Positions 6,181 to 13,360 of a stretch of DNA of 42,962 nt are shown here, piece after piece. The notes under the pieces are model-generated. The model ran no database searches. It saw only the letters and a list, made by a program, of their open reading frames with translations, and had not been told where the DNA came from. The stretch comes from a virus. Position 1 is the first letter of the stretch. Each line of letters begins with the position of its first letter. The stretch spans positions 1-42,962 of the IMG/VR virus record IMGVR_UViG_3300020717_000188. One strand, 5' to 3'. The position numbers were made by a program, and so were the translations under genes.

Positions 6181-6429
6181 ATGATTAAAACGAGTCTAGA
6201 TTGGTCGAAATATGAAACCAATCTCTTACGCAAGACACATAAACTTGCACATGGTAAAGAGGTTCGTAAAATGGTTGAAAATATTCGTACAGAGGTAACT
6301 AAGTTATCAAAGGCAGAAGTTGAATTACGTCACGGTAAAAAACATGCCACAGATGATATATTAGTTAGGATAAACGAAGATATAGAATTAGTTGAAGAAT
6401 ACCTATTGGTGGCAGCATTAATAGGTTAA
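6181..6429 (+). CDS. hypothetical helical protein, 82 aa
   Basis: Small, almost wholly helical and charged protein (KLAHGKEVRKMVENIRTEVTK, residues 21-41) with a hydrophobic C-terminal end (LVEEYLLVAALIG). It begins four bases after the stop of the membrane protein upstream and is probably in the same operon, ending just before a strong sigma70 promoter. No family recognised. Confidence 0.6.
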   Translation: MIKTSLDWSKYETNLLRKTHKLAHGKEVRKMVENIRTEVTKLSKAEVELRHGKKHATDDILVRINEDIELVEEYLLVAALIG

Positions 6430-6431
6430 GG

Positions 6432-6460
6432 TTGACACTAGTATAGCAATCGCGTATACT
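6432..6460 (+). promoter_or_regulatory. sigma70 promoter for tRNA-Ser(GGA)
   Basis: TTGACA (6432-6437), 17-base spacer, TATACT (6455-6460), eight bases before the tRNA 5' end; near-consensus. Confidence 0.75.
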
Positions 6461-6468
6461 ATCAAAAC

Positions 6469-6558
6469 GGAAGAATGTTACGCTGGGCGTTGACCACTTT
6501 GGAAAAGTGGACTGTCGTTGAATAAACGGCAAGAGTTCGATTCTCTATTCTTCCTCCA
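6469..6558 (+). tRNA. tRNA-Ser (anticodon GGA)
   Basis: Acceptor GGAAGAA/TTCTTCC, CCA encoded. Anticodon arm CCACT-TTGGAAA-AGTGG gives GGA (UCC). Long class II variable arm and T-loop TTCGATT. The discriminator is U rather than the usual G of bacterial serine tRNAs; the UGA serine tRNA here shares this. Confidence 0.92.
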
Positions 6559-6602
6559 ATATTATAGAAAGAAATAATATGCAGAATATAAAAAGGAACG
6601 TT

Positions 6603-6962
6603 ATGAACGCAATCAAGATGAAACGGCTCGATCTTTTAGATATCGTACGTGCTAACAAGGAAAAACACATTGCTGACTTCAATGAAGCAGTAACTGACTA
6701 TGTTGCACTCGTATTAACAAATGCCGACTTTAACCTAAAATTAGCCAGAACAGCTGAATTGAAAGAGTTTAGGAAAATGAAATTACCTGTTCAGCCACCG
6801 ACTTCATATGAAGATAGCTATAAACGTGCTATTCGCATGTTGGAACTAAGTGTTGATAATATTATCGAAGTAGAAGAGGATGTGTTTAATCAACTGGTGC
6901 TAGACGAATGGAGTTGGAAGCACTCGTTCGTCACATCTTCATCGATGTATAAGGGCGGTTGA
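6603..6962 (+). CDS. hypothetical protein, 119 aa
   Basis: Soluble, helical protein with no family recognised. The ATG at 6603 is chosen because AAAAGGA (6591-6597) sits at proper distance from it; an in-frame ATG at 6579 would add eight residues but has no Shine-Dalgarno. The central part (LKEFRKMKLPVQPPTSYEDS) includes a proline-rich hinge between two helical halves. It follows tRNA-Ser and ends directly against the stop codon of the convergent homing endonuclease gene. Confidence 0.65.
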   Translation: MNAIKMKRLDLLDIVRANKEKHIADFNEAVTDYVALVLTNADFNLKLARTAELKEFRKMKLPVQPPTSYEDSYKRAIRMLELSVDNIIEVEEDVFNQLVLDEWSWKHSFVTSSSMYKGG

Positions 6963-7733
6963 TTACTGGCACTTTGATCTACAATTGTCGAAGTGCCACC
7001 TTAACATAGAACTACCTCTACCTTCCTTTTTACAATGGGGGCAGGTATGAGGTTTCTGTTGTTTACCTTTATGTATCTTACTAAGTTTTTCTCGTGTCTC
7101 TTGGGATGTAATTTTTCCGATATTAGCAAGTGAAAGATTTTTCTTATGCTCAGCTGATTTAGGTTTTCCTTTCGACGATTGGCTCATTTTTTCTTTGGTT
7201 TCTTCCGAGAATGATTTTCCGGCATTTGGACCCAGTCTACCGATAAGTTTATTAGCTCCCGACATTACCGATGTATCGGTTTCTTTTGTTTTACCCTTAT
7301 TCCACGGATCTTTTCCGAATCTATGATTTTTCTCTCCCATCTTTTGCTCGCTGAACCTTTTCTTTGTCTCATCGCTATGAGTTTTTCCGTAGAATGAACT
7401 ATTTTCTCCCGAACAATATAAGGACATTAATTTTTTAGATATTTCGAAATATCGGGAATTGATTATTCTTTTCTGGTTAGGATTACATTGGCACATTTTA
7501 GCAAAGGCAAATACCATTTTTGCTTTATCTTTACCGGTATAGATTTTAGTCAATAATAGATGTGCGATAAAATGTTCTCTCGGAATAAGATATACAAGAT
7601 TACTTTTGTCATTTGTTCCACCTAGCGATTTAGGTAGTATATGATGTCTTTCCAGCATACCGTCATTTTTGGATTTACGATTCAGTAATATTCTGCTTGA
7701 CATCAGTCTGGTATATATGTTATTATAATTCAT
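6963..7733 (-). CDS. HNH homing endonuclease with NUMOD3 repeats
   Basis: Free-standing HNH homing endonuclease. The HNH core is near the N-terminus: LERHHILPKSLGGTNDKSNL (residues 27-46), with the paired His and the downstream Asn/His (REHFIAHLLL). The middle carries several NUMOD3-type DNA-binding repeats (SFYGKTHSDETKKR, HRFGKDPWNKGK, NAGKSFSEETKEKM, GKPKSAEHKKNLS and later copies). The C-terminus is a CxxC-H-C zinc finger (CPHCKKEGR ... HFDNC). It is antisense to its neighbours, has its own minus-strand late box at 7763-7770, and its stop abuts the stop of the upstream gene with no gap, as expected for an inserted mobile gene. Confidence 0.88.
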   Translation of the reverse strand: MNYNNIYTRLMSSRILLNRKSKNDGMLERHHILPKSLGGTNDKSNLVYLIPREHFIAHLLLTKIYTGKDKAKMVFAFAKMCQCNPNQKRIINSRYFEISKKLMSLYCSGENSSFYGKTHSDETKKRFSEQKMGEKNHRFGKDPWNKGKTKETDTSVMSGANKLIGRLGPNAGKSFSEETKEKMSQSSKGKPKSAEHKKNLSLANIGKITSQETREKLSKIHKGKQQKPHTCPHCKKEGRGSSMLRWHFDNCRSKCQ

Positions 7734-7762
7734 AATTGAGCACTTTATTTAGTTGTTCGTAT

Positions 7763-7770
7763 TATTTATC
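7763..7770 (-). promoter_or_regulatory. late promoter box GATAAATA (minus strand)
   Basis: Late octamer reading toward the HNH endonuclease; 29 bases separate it from the ATG at 7733. Confidence 0.6.
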
Positions 7771-7784
7771 ATTTTGGAGTTATA

Positions 7785-8171
7785 ATGGGTAGCAAACAAG
7801 TTTTAGTAATGAGGAAATTCGATAAAGGCATGCGTCATGGCAAGTATATTTCACAAGGAAGCCACGCCGCAGTAGGTGCCCTATTTTCGATCGGATCTAC
7901 GGTAGGTGATAAGTTTGTTATACCATTATCTGATCCATTTGTGAAAGAATGGGTAATAGGTAACTTTAAGAAAGTTGCTGTTTATGTAGAAGATGATCAC
8001 GCACTGATCGAAATATACAAAGCAGCACATAAGGCAGGATTGCCTTGTTCCTTAATCAGAGATGCTGGATTAACTGAGTTTGATGGTGTCCCGACTTTGA
8101 CTGCGGTAGGTATTGGACCCGGCAATGAAGTTGAGATTGACAAGATTACTGGACATTTGAAACTATTCTGA
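7785..8171 (+). CDS. PTH2-family peptidyl-tRNA hydrolase
   Basis: Releases tRNA from peptidyl-tRNA that drops off the ribosome. The fold is the archaeal/eukaryotic PTH2 type, not bacterial Pth. Motifs in order: LVMRKFDKGMRHGKYISQGSH at residues 7-27 (the KxxxGKxxxQxxHAA signature, here GKYISQGSHAAVGA), KVAVYVEDDHAL (about 63-74), and the hallmark LIRDAGLTEFDGVPTLTAVG (about 90-109) ending in GIGP. At 128 residues it covers the entire family length. ATG follows TTGGAGTT. Its stop overlaps the next ATG (TGATG). With some eighteen tRNAs in the window, a phage-supplied hydrolase could recycle tRNAs during infection. Confidence 0.9.
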   Translation: MGSKQVLVMRKFDKGMRHGKYISQGSHAAVGALFSIGSTVGDKFVIPLSDPFVKEWVIGNFKKVAVYVEDDHALIEIYKAAHKAGLPCSLIRDAGLTEFDGVPTLTAVGIGPGNEVEIDKITGHLKLF

Positions 8172-8569
8172 TGGGCACTCTGGTTACACGGGAAGATATT
8201 CAATCGAGAGCAAATTGGTATTTTTCTGACGCATATTGGTGTAATGATAGCAGAGGTTTTTATCGATATGATTGGCCTAGTAAGAATTTTCCGTATTGTA
8301 TCAGTATTCATGATGATGACTTAACTTCAATAAACAAGGTTGAAATAAGGCGCTGGATAGAACAGCGTATATTAGAAACAGTGATATACACAATTACTGA
8401 TAAATCTTATAGACATTACTGGGAAGAAAAGACCGATCACTACTCTGAAGTAAAAAATAAATGGTGCTCATTTTATTTTGAATCAGAAGAAAGCACGGTA
8501 GCATTCAAGCTACGATTTTTAGATATAGTTAAAGAAATTACAGACGAACACCCGACCTGGAATAAATGA
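8171..8569 (+). CDS. hypothetical protein, 132 aa
   Basis: Soluble protein with many Trp, Tyr, Asp and Glu residues; no family recognised. Translationally coupled to the PTH2 gene (shared TGATG) and followed one base later by the RNA ligase ATG, so it sits in a three-gene operon with two tRNA/RNA-related proteins. Secondary-structure pattern suggests an alpha/beta fold (VEIRRWIEQRILETVIYTIT, then CSFYFESEESTVAFKLRFLD). A role near RNA metabolism is suggested only by position. Confidence 0.65.
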   Translation: MGTLVTREDIQSRANWYFSDAYWCNDSRGFYRYDWPSKNFPYCISIHDDDLTSINKVEIRRWIEQRILETVIYTITDKSYRHYWEEKTDHYSEVKNKWCSFYFESEESTVAFKLRFLDIVKEITDEHPTWNK

Positions 8570-8570
8570 T

Positions 8571-9626
8571 ATGACAGAACGTAAAATGGCTACAATTAGG
8601 AAAATTGCTGAAATACAAGCAATTCCTGAGGCTGACAAAATTTGTGCCTATCGAGTCGATGGTTGGTGGGTAGTCGAAGTAGTTGGAAAGTATGTAGTTG
8701 GTGATTTAGTAGTTTATGCCGAACCCGACAGTTGGATTCCTCATGAGTTAGCACCTTTCTTGTCTAAAGGTCACGAGCCAAGAACATTCAATAGTATAGC
8801 AGGTGAAAAGTTAAAGACTGTTCGTTTGCGTGGTCAATTATCTCAGGGTTTATTAATGCCACTCGAACCCACTTGTGCCAATATAGAATCTATGTTGTTT
8901 GAAGGACTTGATGTTTCTTTCCCTCTTAATATTCAGAAATGGGAAGCTGTTATTCCCTCTGAACTTGCTGGCCAGGCTGCAGGGAACTTTCCTAGATTTA
9001 TCCCAAAGACTGATCAGGAACGTTGCCAGAACTTATATGAAGATATTTTCATTAAGAATGCTGACGCATACTATGAAATTACAACAAAGTTAGATGGCAC
9101 ATCTTTCACTGCATTTTATGCAGACAAGGAAGAAGGTGTCTGTAGCCGTAATTGGGAATTAAAGTTAGACGGTGCTAATGAAAACAATAGCATGGTCCGT
9201 ATGTTTATAGATAGCGGACTACAGTCCGTATTTCGCCAATTAAACCGCAATCTAGCAATACAAGGCGAGTTATGCGGGCCAAATATACAGGCCAACAAAG
9301 AACAGCTTAAATCTGTAAAATTATTTGTATTTGATATATTTGACATTGATAATAATTGTTATCTAATACCTTCTGAGCGTCATAAACTTATGGAAGAACT
9401 TTGGTTATTCGGTGTAGATAGAGATATGGTACAACATGTCCCTGTTATTGCCTACAGTGCAAATTTATATGATACATTAGGTATTACCACAATGGATCAA
9501 TTATTAAAATTTGCCGATGGTCCATCACTTAACGCTGCGATAAGAGAAGGAGTCGTATTTAAACGAATAGATGGGAAATTTAGTTTTAAGGCAATTAATA
9601 ATCGTTGGCTTCTGAAAAACGAATAG
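8571..9626 (+). CDS. RNA ligase, DRB0094/Rnl5-like
   Basis: ATP-dependent RNA ligase that would seal 3'-OH/5'-phosphate ends through ligase-adenylate and RNA-adenylate steps. The N-terminal 100 residues form the OB-like domain typical of the Deinococcus DRB0094 family (ATIRKI, VDGWWVVEVVGKYVVGDLVVY, EPDSWIP, TVRLRGQLSQGLLMPL). The nucleotidyltransferase domain follows: motif I KLDGTS with Lys173 as AMP-accepting residue, GVCSRNWEL, AIQGELCGP (motif III/IIIa region), EGVVFKR (motif IV) and SFKAINNRWLLK (motif V). All catalytic motifs are intact. It is the last gene of the PTH2 operon. Its last 32 bases overlap the 3' end of a convergent homing endonuclease gene without loss of motif V. Confidence 0.9.
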   Translation: MTERKMATIRKIAEIQAIPEADKICAYRVDGWWVVEVVGKYVVGDLVVYAEPDSWIPHELAPFLSKGHEPRTFNSIAGEKLKTVRLRGQLSQGLLMPLEPTCANIESMLFEGLDVSFPLNIQKWEAVIPSELAGQAAGNFPRFIPKTDQERCQNLYEDIFIKNADAYYEITTKLDGTSFTAFYADKEEGVCSRNWELKLDGANENNSMVRMFIDSGLQSVFRQLNRNLAIQGELCGPNIQANKEQLKSVKLFVFDIFDIDNNCYLIPSERHKLMEELWLFGVDRDMVQHVPVIAYSANLYDTLGITTMDQLLKFADGPSLNAAIREGVVFKRIDGKFSFKAINNRWLLKNE

Positions 9627-10410
9627 CACGCTTAATGGCATCATCAGAAATTTTTAATTCTTTCTGTAGGTGCCATTTTTTACGGCCATTAATTTGTATT
9701 TCTGAATATAAATAATCGCATAATTCTTTATAATTATTAAAAGGTAAATCTGGATTATTTTTTCTTAGTTTTGTCCAGGATTGATCGATTATAGGAATAG
9801 ATCCGGTTTTAAATTTAATGGCAAGTTTTATAGTTGTCATATCGACACTAGCACATTTTGAAATTTCTGTGATAGATTTTCCTAATATAAATTCATTATT
9901 ACAGAATTCTGAAAATAATTCATATGTGCTGAATGTAAAATTCGGATTATTTTTTACAATTTGATCCATTCTATTTTTTACAATTTGATCCATCGATCTT
10001 ATATAGTCCCCTGTTTTCCAATATCTATCTTTTCTGGTAGCAGACATTGTTTTTGACATTTTATTTAATCGTTTGTCAGTTTCTTTAGTTAATCCGGTAT
10101 TCCATGATGAGTCGGTAGCAGCAAATGAATAATTATTTGACGTATTAATCCATTTTGGATTATCCCTTACATTCATTCTAGCTAATACTTTATCTTCCCA
10201 TATTTTAGCAACTTTGGGTAGATCGAATACTCTTCGTATTTGTTTTATATCTGGCTCACCCAATTTTTCTCTATATTCTTTAACTTTTTTAGAACTAGTG
10301 AAATATGTGATCCATAAATCGGCTGGGTCACAATCTTTGGCATAACGGACACCATAATACCAGAGATTATGATTAGACCAACCGATTAGATAGGTATAGG
10401 GTATTGACAT
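9595..10410 (-). CDS. GIY-YIG-like homing endonuclease
   Basis: Free-standing homing endonuclease of a phage family that starts with a divergent GIY-YIG module: YTYLIG ... WYYGVRYAKDC at residues 3-26 of the chosen start, the conserved PADLWITYFTSSKKV, and IWEDKVL with the probable catalytic Glu. The C-terminal half holds repeated helix-turn-helix-like segments (KSITEISKCASVDMTTIKLA, QKELKISDDAIKRAI). The start MSIPYTY at 10410 is preferred over 10425, because the late box lies at 10416-10423 and the paralogue at 30502 starts at the equivalent MTTPYTY. Residues in the middle contain an exact 8-residue duplication (MDQIVKNR). Its 3' end overlaps the RNA ligase gene. Confidence 0.8.
   Translation of the reverse strand: MSIPYTYLIGWSNHNLWYYGVRYAKDCDPADLWITYFTSSKKVKEYREKLGEPDIKQIRRVFDLPKVAKIWEDKVLARMNVRDNPKWINTSNNYSFAATDSSWNTGLTKETDKRLNKMSKTMSATRKDRYWKTGDYIRSMDQIVKNRMDQIVKNNPNFTFSTYELFSEFCNNEFILGKSITEISKCASVDMTTIKLAIKFKTGSIPIIDQSWTKLRKNNPDLPFNNYKELCDYLYSEIQINGRKKWHLQKELKISDDAIKRAIRFSEANDY
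9949..9993 (-). repeat. 24-base tandem duplication in endonuclease gene
   Basis: A 21-base unit (ATTTTTTACAATTTGATCCA plus T) at 9949-9969 is repeated exactly at 9973-9993, period 24. It encodes a duplicated eight-residue block and keeps the frame, pointing to recent slippage. Confidence 0.85.
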
Positions 10411-10415
10411 ATACA

Positions 10416-10423
10416 TATTTATC
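10416..10423 (-). promoter_or_regulatory. late promoter box GATAAATA (minus strand)
   Basis: Late octamer five bases upstream of the endonuclease ATG at 10410; implies a leaderless transcript. Confidence 0.6.
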
Positions 10424-10468
10424 ATCTTAATGACTTATTGGCCCTGATATACAAAAAATTAAGATTAA

Positions 10469-10476
10469 GATAAATA
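10469..10476 (+). promoter_or_regulatory. late promoter box GATAAATA
   Basis: Late octamer four bases before the metalloprotease ATG (10481); transcription would begin at the start codon. Confidence 0.65.
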
Positions 10477-10480
10477 GTGT

Positions 10481-11275
10481 ATGAGATTACAGGAACTTTT
10501 CGAAACGACAGAAGAAGACAGAGCATTAATTTCCCTGTCTTCCGCCATTTATGCAAAGCTACAACCTTATATCGGCACCGATATTGACTATGATGATGAA
10601 GATCAGGAATTAGTTAGTATTGGTAGAATTGGCGAACTCTTTGATACATCAATAGCAGGATTAGACCCAATCGGTATCGAAATACAGGGTGGAGAACCGT
10701 TCCTAAGAAGAGCAGATAATGTTGCATCATCTGACAAAATCAAAATATCTAAGAATATATTAGCATTCTGGGAAGACCGAACTAAGTCTATAGTATTAAA
10801 TGCTGATTACTTGGGTACAGATCGTATGCGTACTACAATTACACACGAACTGCGCCATGCATTGGATGAACTCAAATCAGATTCATTTCCGCCAAGTCCA
10901 ATGAATAAAGATCCCGAAAATATACACAAATATTTTACACCAAAGAAAAAAGAGCATCGCAGAGATGATCCTTACAGCACAGTGCAGTATCGCGCACAAC
11001 CAGCAGAAATAAACGCAAGGTTTGTGGAGATATTAGATGTATTATCAACGAGGATTATTCCTAGAGCAATTAAATCATCACCAGACCAAGTCCGACCAAA
11101 AGTTTTGAACGATCTTAAACATCTTCTTGTGAAATATGAGATAGAAGATTTATTTCCAGAAAGAACACAATCAAGAGATTATAAAAGACTTATTAAACGT
11201 GCTATAGACTTCATAGATAAAGAATTAGCACATAATGGCGTTTTTTACCCCAAATCCACACCTAAATTAGGTTGA
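10481..11275 (+). CDS. zincin-like metalloprotease with capsid-targeting-like N-terminus
   Basis: Predicted zinc metallopeptidase of 264 residues. The zinc motif HELRH lies at residues 122-126 in THELRHALDE, and a likely third ligand Glu176 lies in PAEINARFVE, the arrangement of minigluzincin-type proteases; catalytic Glu123 is present. The N-terminus MRLQELFE followed by TTEED matches other proteins in this window (MRLFELFE, MRLYELIDFE) and resembles the T4 capsid-targeting sequence cut after (I/L)xE by the prohead protease. This suggests packaging in the head and delivery into the cell. The late box directly abuts the ATG, fitting late expression. No signal peptide. The substrate is unknown; it could also act in head maturation. 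Confidence 0.8.
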   Translation: MRLQELFETTEEDRALISLSSAIYAKLQPYIGTDIDYDDEDQELVSIGRIGELFDTSIAGLDPIGIEIQGGEPFLRRADNVASSDKIKISKNILAFWEDRTKSIVLNADYLGTDRMRTTITHELRHALDELKSDSFPPSPMNKDPENIHKYFTPKKKEHRRDDPYSTVQYRAQPAEINARFVEILDVLSTRIIPRAIKSSPDQVRPKVLNDLKHLLVKYEIEDLFPERTQSRDYKRLIKRAIDFIDKELAHNGVFYPKSTPKLG

Positions 11276-11300
11276 CTGTATAACTAAAACACTATACAAT
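11272..11300 (+). promoter_or_regulatory. sigma70 promoter for the structured RNA / Ro60-like locus
   Basis: TTGACT (11272-11277), 17-base spacer, TACAAT (11295-11300). A perfect TATAAT also lies at 11309-11314 as a possible alternative -10. The -35 overlaps the stop codon of the metalloprotease gene. Confidence 0.6.
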
Positions 11301-11309
11301 ACAACTTGT

Positions 11310-11580
11310 ATAATTACAAAGAGTGAATACAGCAAACAAACCTAGCTCGAAAGAGCATCTACGGTGTTGCTTAAAATATACATAATGGAGGGGAAACCCG
11401 TTGAAGTTGTGTATTAACGCACTTAGTGGAGCTATCTCGAATGAGTAGCGTTGAAGCTAAGTGGGTGTGCAACGAACATCCTAGGACGATGTAAAAGGTT
11501 CGAACGAGGGGTAAGGCTCTCTTGCAATAGAGTACCGAAAGGTATAAACTATTGTCCCTTACATCACTCTGTTTTCAATT
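11310..11580 (+). ncRNA. large structured RNA upstream of Ro60-like gene
   Basis: About 270 non-coding bases packed with helices: GCTC-GAAA-GAGC (about 11346-11357); AATATACA with TGTGTATT enclosing a GGG/CCC hairpin (about 11377-11416); CACTTAG with CTAAGTG enclosing GCTA-CTC/GAG-TAGC (about 11421-11463); ACATC with GATGT (about 11477-11493); and GTAAGG with CCTTAC enclosing CAATAG/CTATTG and TACC-GAAA-GGTA (about 11511-11565). Several GAAA tetraloops and nested stems are hallmarks of a large ornate RNA. No ORF of substance. Could be a Ro60 ligand or a phage-type giant RNA of the ROOL/GOLLD kind; neither identity is established. Confidence 0.6.
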
Positions 11581-11589
11581 AAGTTCTGG

Positions 11590-11623
11590 TTTAGTTGACA
11601 AAGATAATTTGTTCAACTAAACT
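11590..11623. repeat. inverted repeat with embedded promoter-like elements
   Basis: GTTTAGTTGA (11590-11599) faces TCAACTAAAC (11613-11622), a perfect 10-bp stem extended by CAAA/TTTG across one bulge. It contains TTGACA (11595-11600) and, 17 bases on, TAAACT (11618-11623). It could therefore be an operator-bearing promoter or an RNA stem; no U-run follows, so a terminator is unlikely. Confidence 0.5.
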
Positions 11624-11649
11624 AGCACACTTGTAGACATTTAAAGATT

Positions 11650-11890
11650 AGTTACAGCAACAAAATAAAATATGCACAGGTAACGAAAGTTATCGAACCT
11701 TTCCGGAGGGGAAAGCAAAAACTCGCCAAAAGCTAGTCTGTTTTTATTTAATTTTAAAAGATCCATGCAGCATTTAAAATCCAACCAGCGAGACAGGGTG
11801 CGATTCCCTGCTAGTAGTGTAACAGCAGCACAGCCGGCAATAAAAGTGATCTTGATTTAAAGAATTTGAACAGCAATCACGTAAATTAAC
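11650..11890 (+). ncRNA. second structured RNA / leader with T-arm-like hairpin
   Basis: Non-coding leader directly upstream of the Ro60-like gene. Helices: GGTAAC-GAAA-GTTATC (about 11679-11694), CTTTCC/GGGAAAG (about 11699-11714), AAGATC (11758-11763) with GATCTT (11848-11853). Inside the last is a tRNA T-arm-like hairpin CAGGG-TGCGATT-CCCTG (11794-11810), followed by a D-arm-like GTGT-AACAGCA-GCAC (11817-11831). The order T-arm then D-arm mirrors the permuted tRNA-like RNA at 16.3 kb, but no acceptor-like stem separates the arms and the D-loop lacks GG. A Shine-Dalgarno (GAAGGAGA) follows at about 11896. Confidence 0.45.
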
Positions 11891-11911
11891 AATTCTGAAG
11901 GAGAAAGTAAA

Positions 11912-13348
11912 ATGACATCATTATTCGAAGCGGTAAACGCAACAGCAGTAACAGCCAATGGCGCAGTTACAAACGCATCCTCGTTGAACAAGAACGTGGA
12001 CCTATTTTTCTTAGCCGGTGCAAGCCGTGGTAAGGATATCACACCTACCTTTGTTGGTGCAATGGTAGAAGACTCCGAAGTTGCAATCCGTGTCCTTGAA
12101 TGGGCACGTGATGCACGTGGTGGTGCTGGTGAACGTGAAACTTTCCGTAAGTTGTTCGCCTATGTTCTGAAGAATGAACCAGCGTTGGCCTCTCGCCTGT
12201 TGGTGAAGGTTCCAGAACTTGGTCGTTGGGATGACTTGTTCGTTGTATTCGGATCTCCGTTAGAGCGTGAAGCTCTGCGCTTAATTGCCGCAGGATTGAA
12301 GGATGCATCGCAGTCCGGCCTATGTGCTAAGTGGATGCCGCGCCAAGGTTCGGAAGCGAACAAGATTCGCTCGTACTTGAAGCTAACTCCAAAGGAGTAT
12401 CGTAAGTTACTTGTTGGTCTGTCCAACACTGTTGAACAGAAGATGTGTGCTCGCGAGTGGGATGGTATTGTGTACCCACACATTCCGTCTGTTGCAGCTG
12501 GTCGTTACCAGAAGGCTTTCTTAAAGCACGACCCGAAGGGTTATGCTGATTATAAGGCTAAGTTGGTTACTGGTGAAGCCAAGATCAACGCAGGTGCGGT
12601 TTACCCGTATGATGTTATCCGTTCGTTAAACAATGGTGACAAGGTTGTTGCCAACGCACAGTGGGTGGCTCTGCCGAACTACTTGGAAGGTTCCGACGAA
12701 AACATCATGCCAGTTGTTGACGTATCAGGTTCCATGGGATCTGTTGCAGCCGGTAGCGTAACTGCGTTGGATGTTGCAATCTCCTTGGGATTGTATGTGT
12801 CAGAACGCATGGGTGGCGTGTTCAAGGACCAGTTCATTACCTTCTCTGGTGCACCAGAAATGTTGCACTTGAAGGGTAACCTACAACAGCGTTATGACCA
12901 GATGGCTCGTTCCAACTGGTCTATGAACACTGACTTGGGTGCAGTATTCAAGTTAATCTTGAATGCAGCAGTTAAGAGCAAGGTTGACCAGAAGGAAATG
13001 CCGACAAAGATCTTGATCTTGTCAGACATGGAGTTCGATGCTTGTGTAACAACAGGTGGTTCTGGTGTACGTCGTAGTTACAACTCGACAGGTGGATCTG
13101 CAGTGAGCGTAAGCGCAATGGAGTTCATCGAAGCAGAATATGCGGCAGCTGGTTACAAGGTTCCGCAGGTTGTGTTCTGGAACTTAAATGGTCGTGCTGG
13201 TAACAGCCCGGTTACATACAACAAGACTGGTACAGCTCTTGTGTCTGGATTCTCGCCAAGCATTGTTAAGTCAGTGTTGGGTGGTGAAGAAATGACACCG
13301 ATCAGTATCATGCTTAAGACTGTAATGGTACAGCGTTACGATTTCTAA
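11912..13348 (+). CDS. Ro60-like RNA-binding protein (DUF2828, TROVE-like repeats plus vWA)
   Basis: Protein of 478 residues built like the Ro60/Rsr ring protein: an N-terminal helical-repeat domain (about residues 25-255) and a C-terminal von Willebrand A domain (about 265-475). The repeat domain has ARDARGGAGERETFRKLF and VPELGRWDDLF, signatures of the DUF2828 family, which I regard as TROVE-related (inference). The vWA domain carries an intact MIDAS: DVSGSMGS (about 271-278), a Thr region near NTDLGAVF and the Asp of LILSDMEFD. Ro60 rings bind Y RNAs and the 3' ends of misfolded RNAs and can tether an exoribonuclease. RBS AAGGAGA. The gene follows 600 bases of structured RNA, ends at a UUCG terminator, and uses more GC-rich codons than its neighbours. 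Confidence 0.8.
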   Translation: MTSLFEAVNATAVTANGAVTNASSLNKNVDLFFLAGASRGKDITPTFVGAMVEDSEVAIRVLEWARDARGGAGERETFRKLFAYVLKNEPALASRLLVKVPELGRWDDLFVVFGSPLEREALRLIAAGLKDASQSGLCAKWMPRQGSEANKIRSYLKLTPKEYRKLLVGLSNTVEQKMCAREWDGIVYPHIPSVAAGRYQKAFLKHDPKGYADYKAKLVTGEAKINAGAVYPYDVIRSLNNGDKVVANAQWVALPNYLEGSDENIMPVVDVSGSMGSVAAGSVTALDVAISLGLYVSERMGGVFKDQFITFSGAPEMLHLKGNLQQRYDQMARSNWSMNTDLGAVFKLILNAAVKSKVDQKEMPTKILILSDMEFDACVTTGGSGVRRSYNSTGGSAVSVSAMEFIEAEYAAAGYKVPQVVFWNLNGRAGNSPVTYNKTGTALVSGFSPSIVKSVLGGEEMTPISIMLKTVMVQRYDF

Positions 13349-13360
13349 GGAATCGTAAAA

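Noticed and set aside
10411-10425. Upstream start (MINMY) for the endonuclease at 9595-10410
   Set aside because: These codons overlap the late promoter octamer; the paralogue starts at the equivalent of MSIPYTY.
11791-11835. Cobalamin riboswitch (GGTGCGATTCC resembles the B12 box region)
   Set aside because: The remaining conserved boxes of the B12 aptamer are absent and no B12-related gene follows.
11310-11890. Group I intron
   Set aside because: No interrupted gene flanks the region and no P7/P3 core or guanosine-binding pattern was seen.
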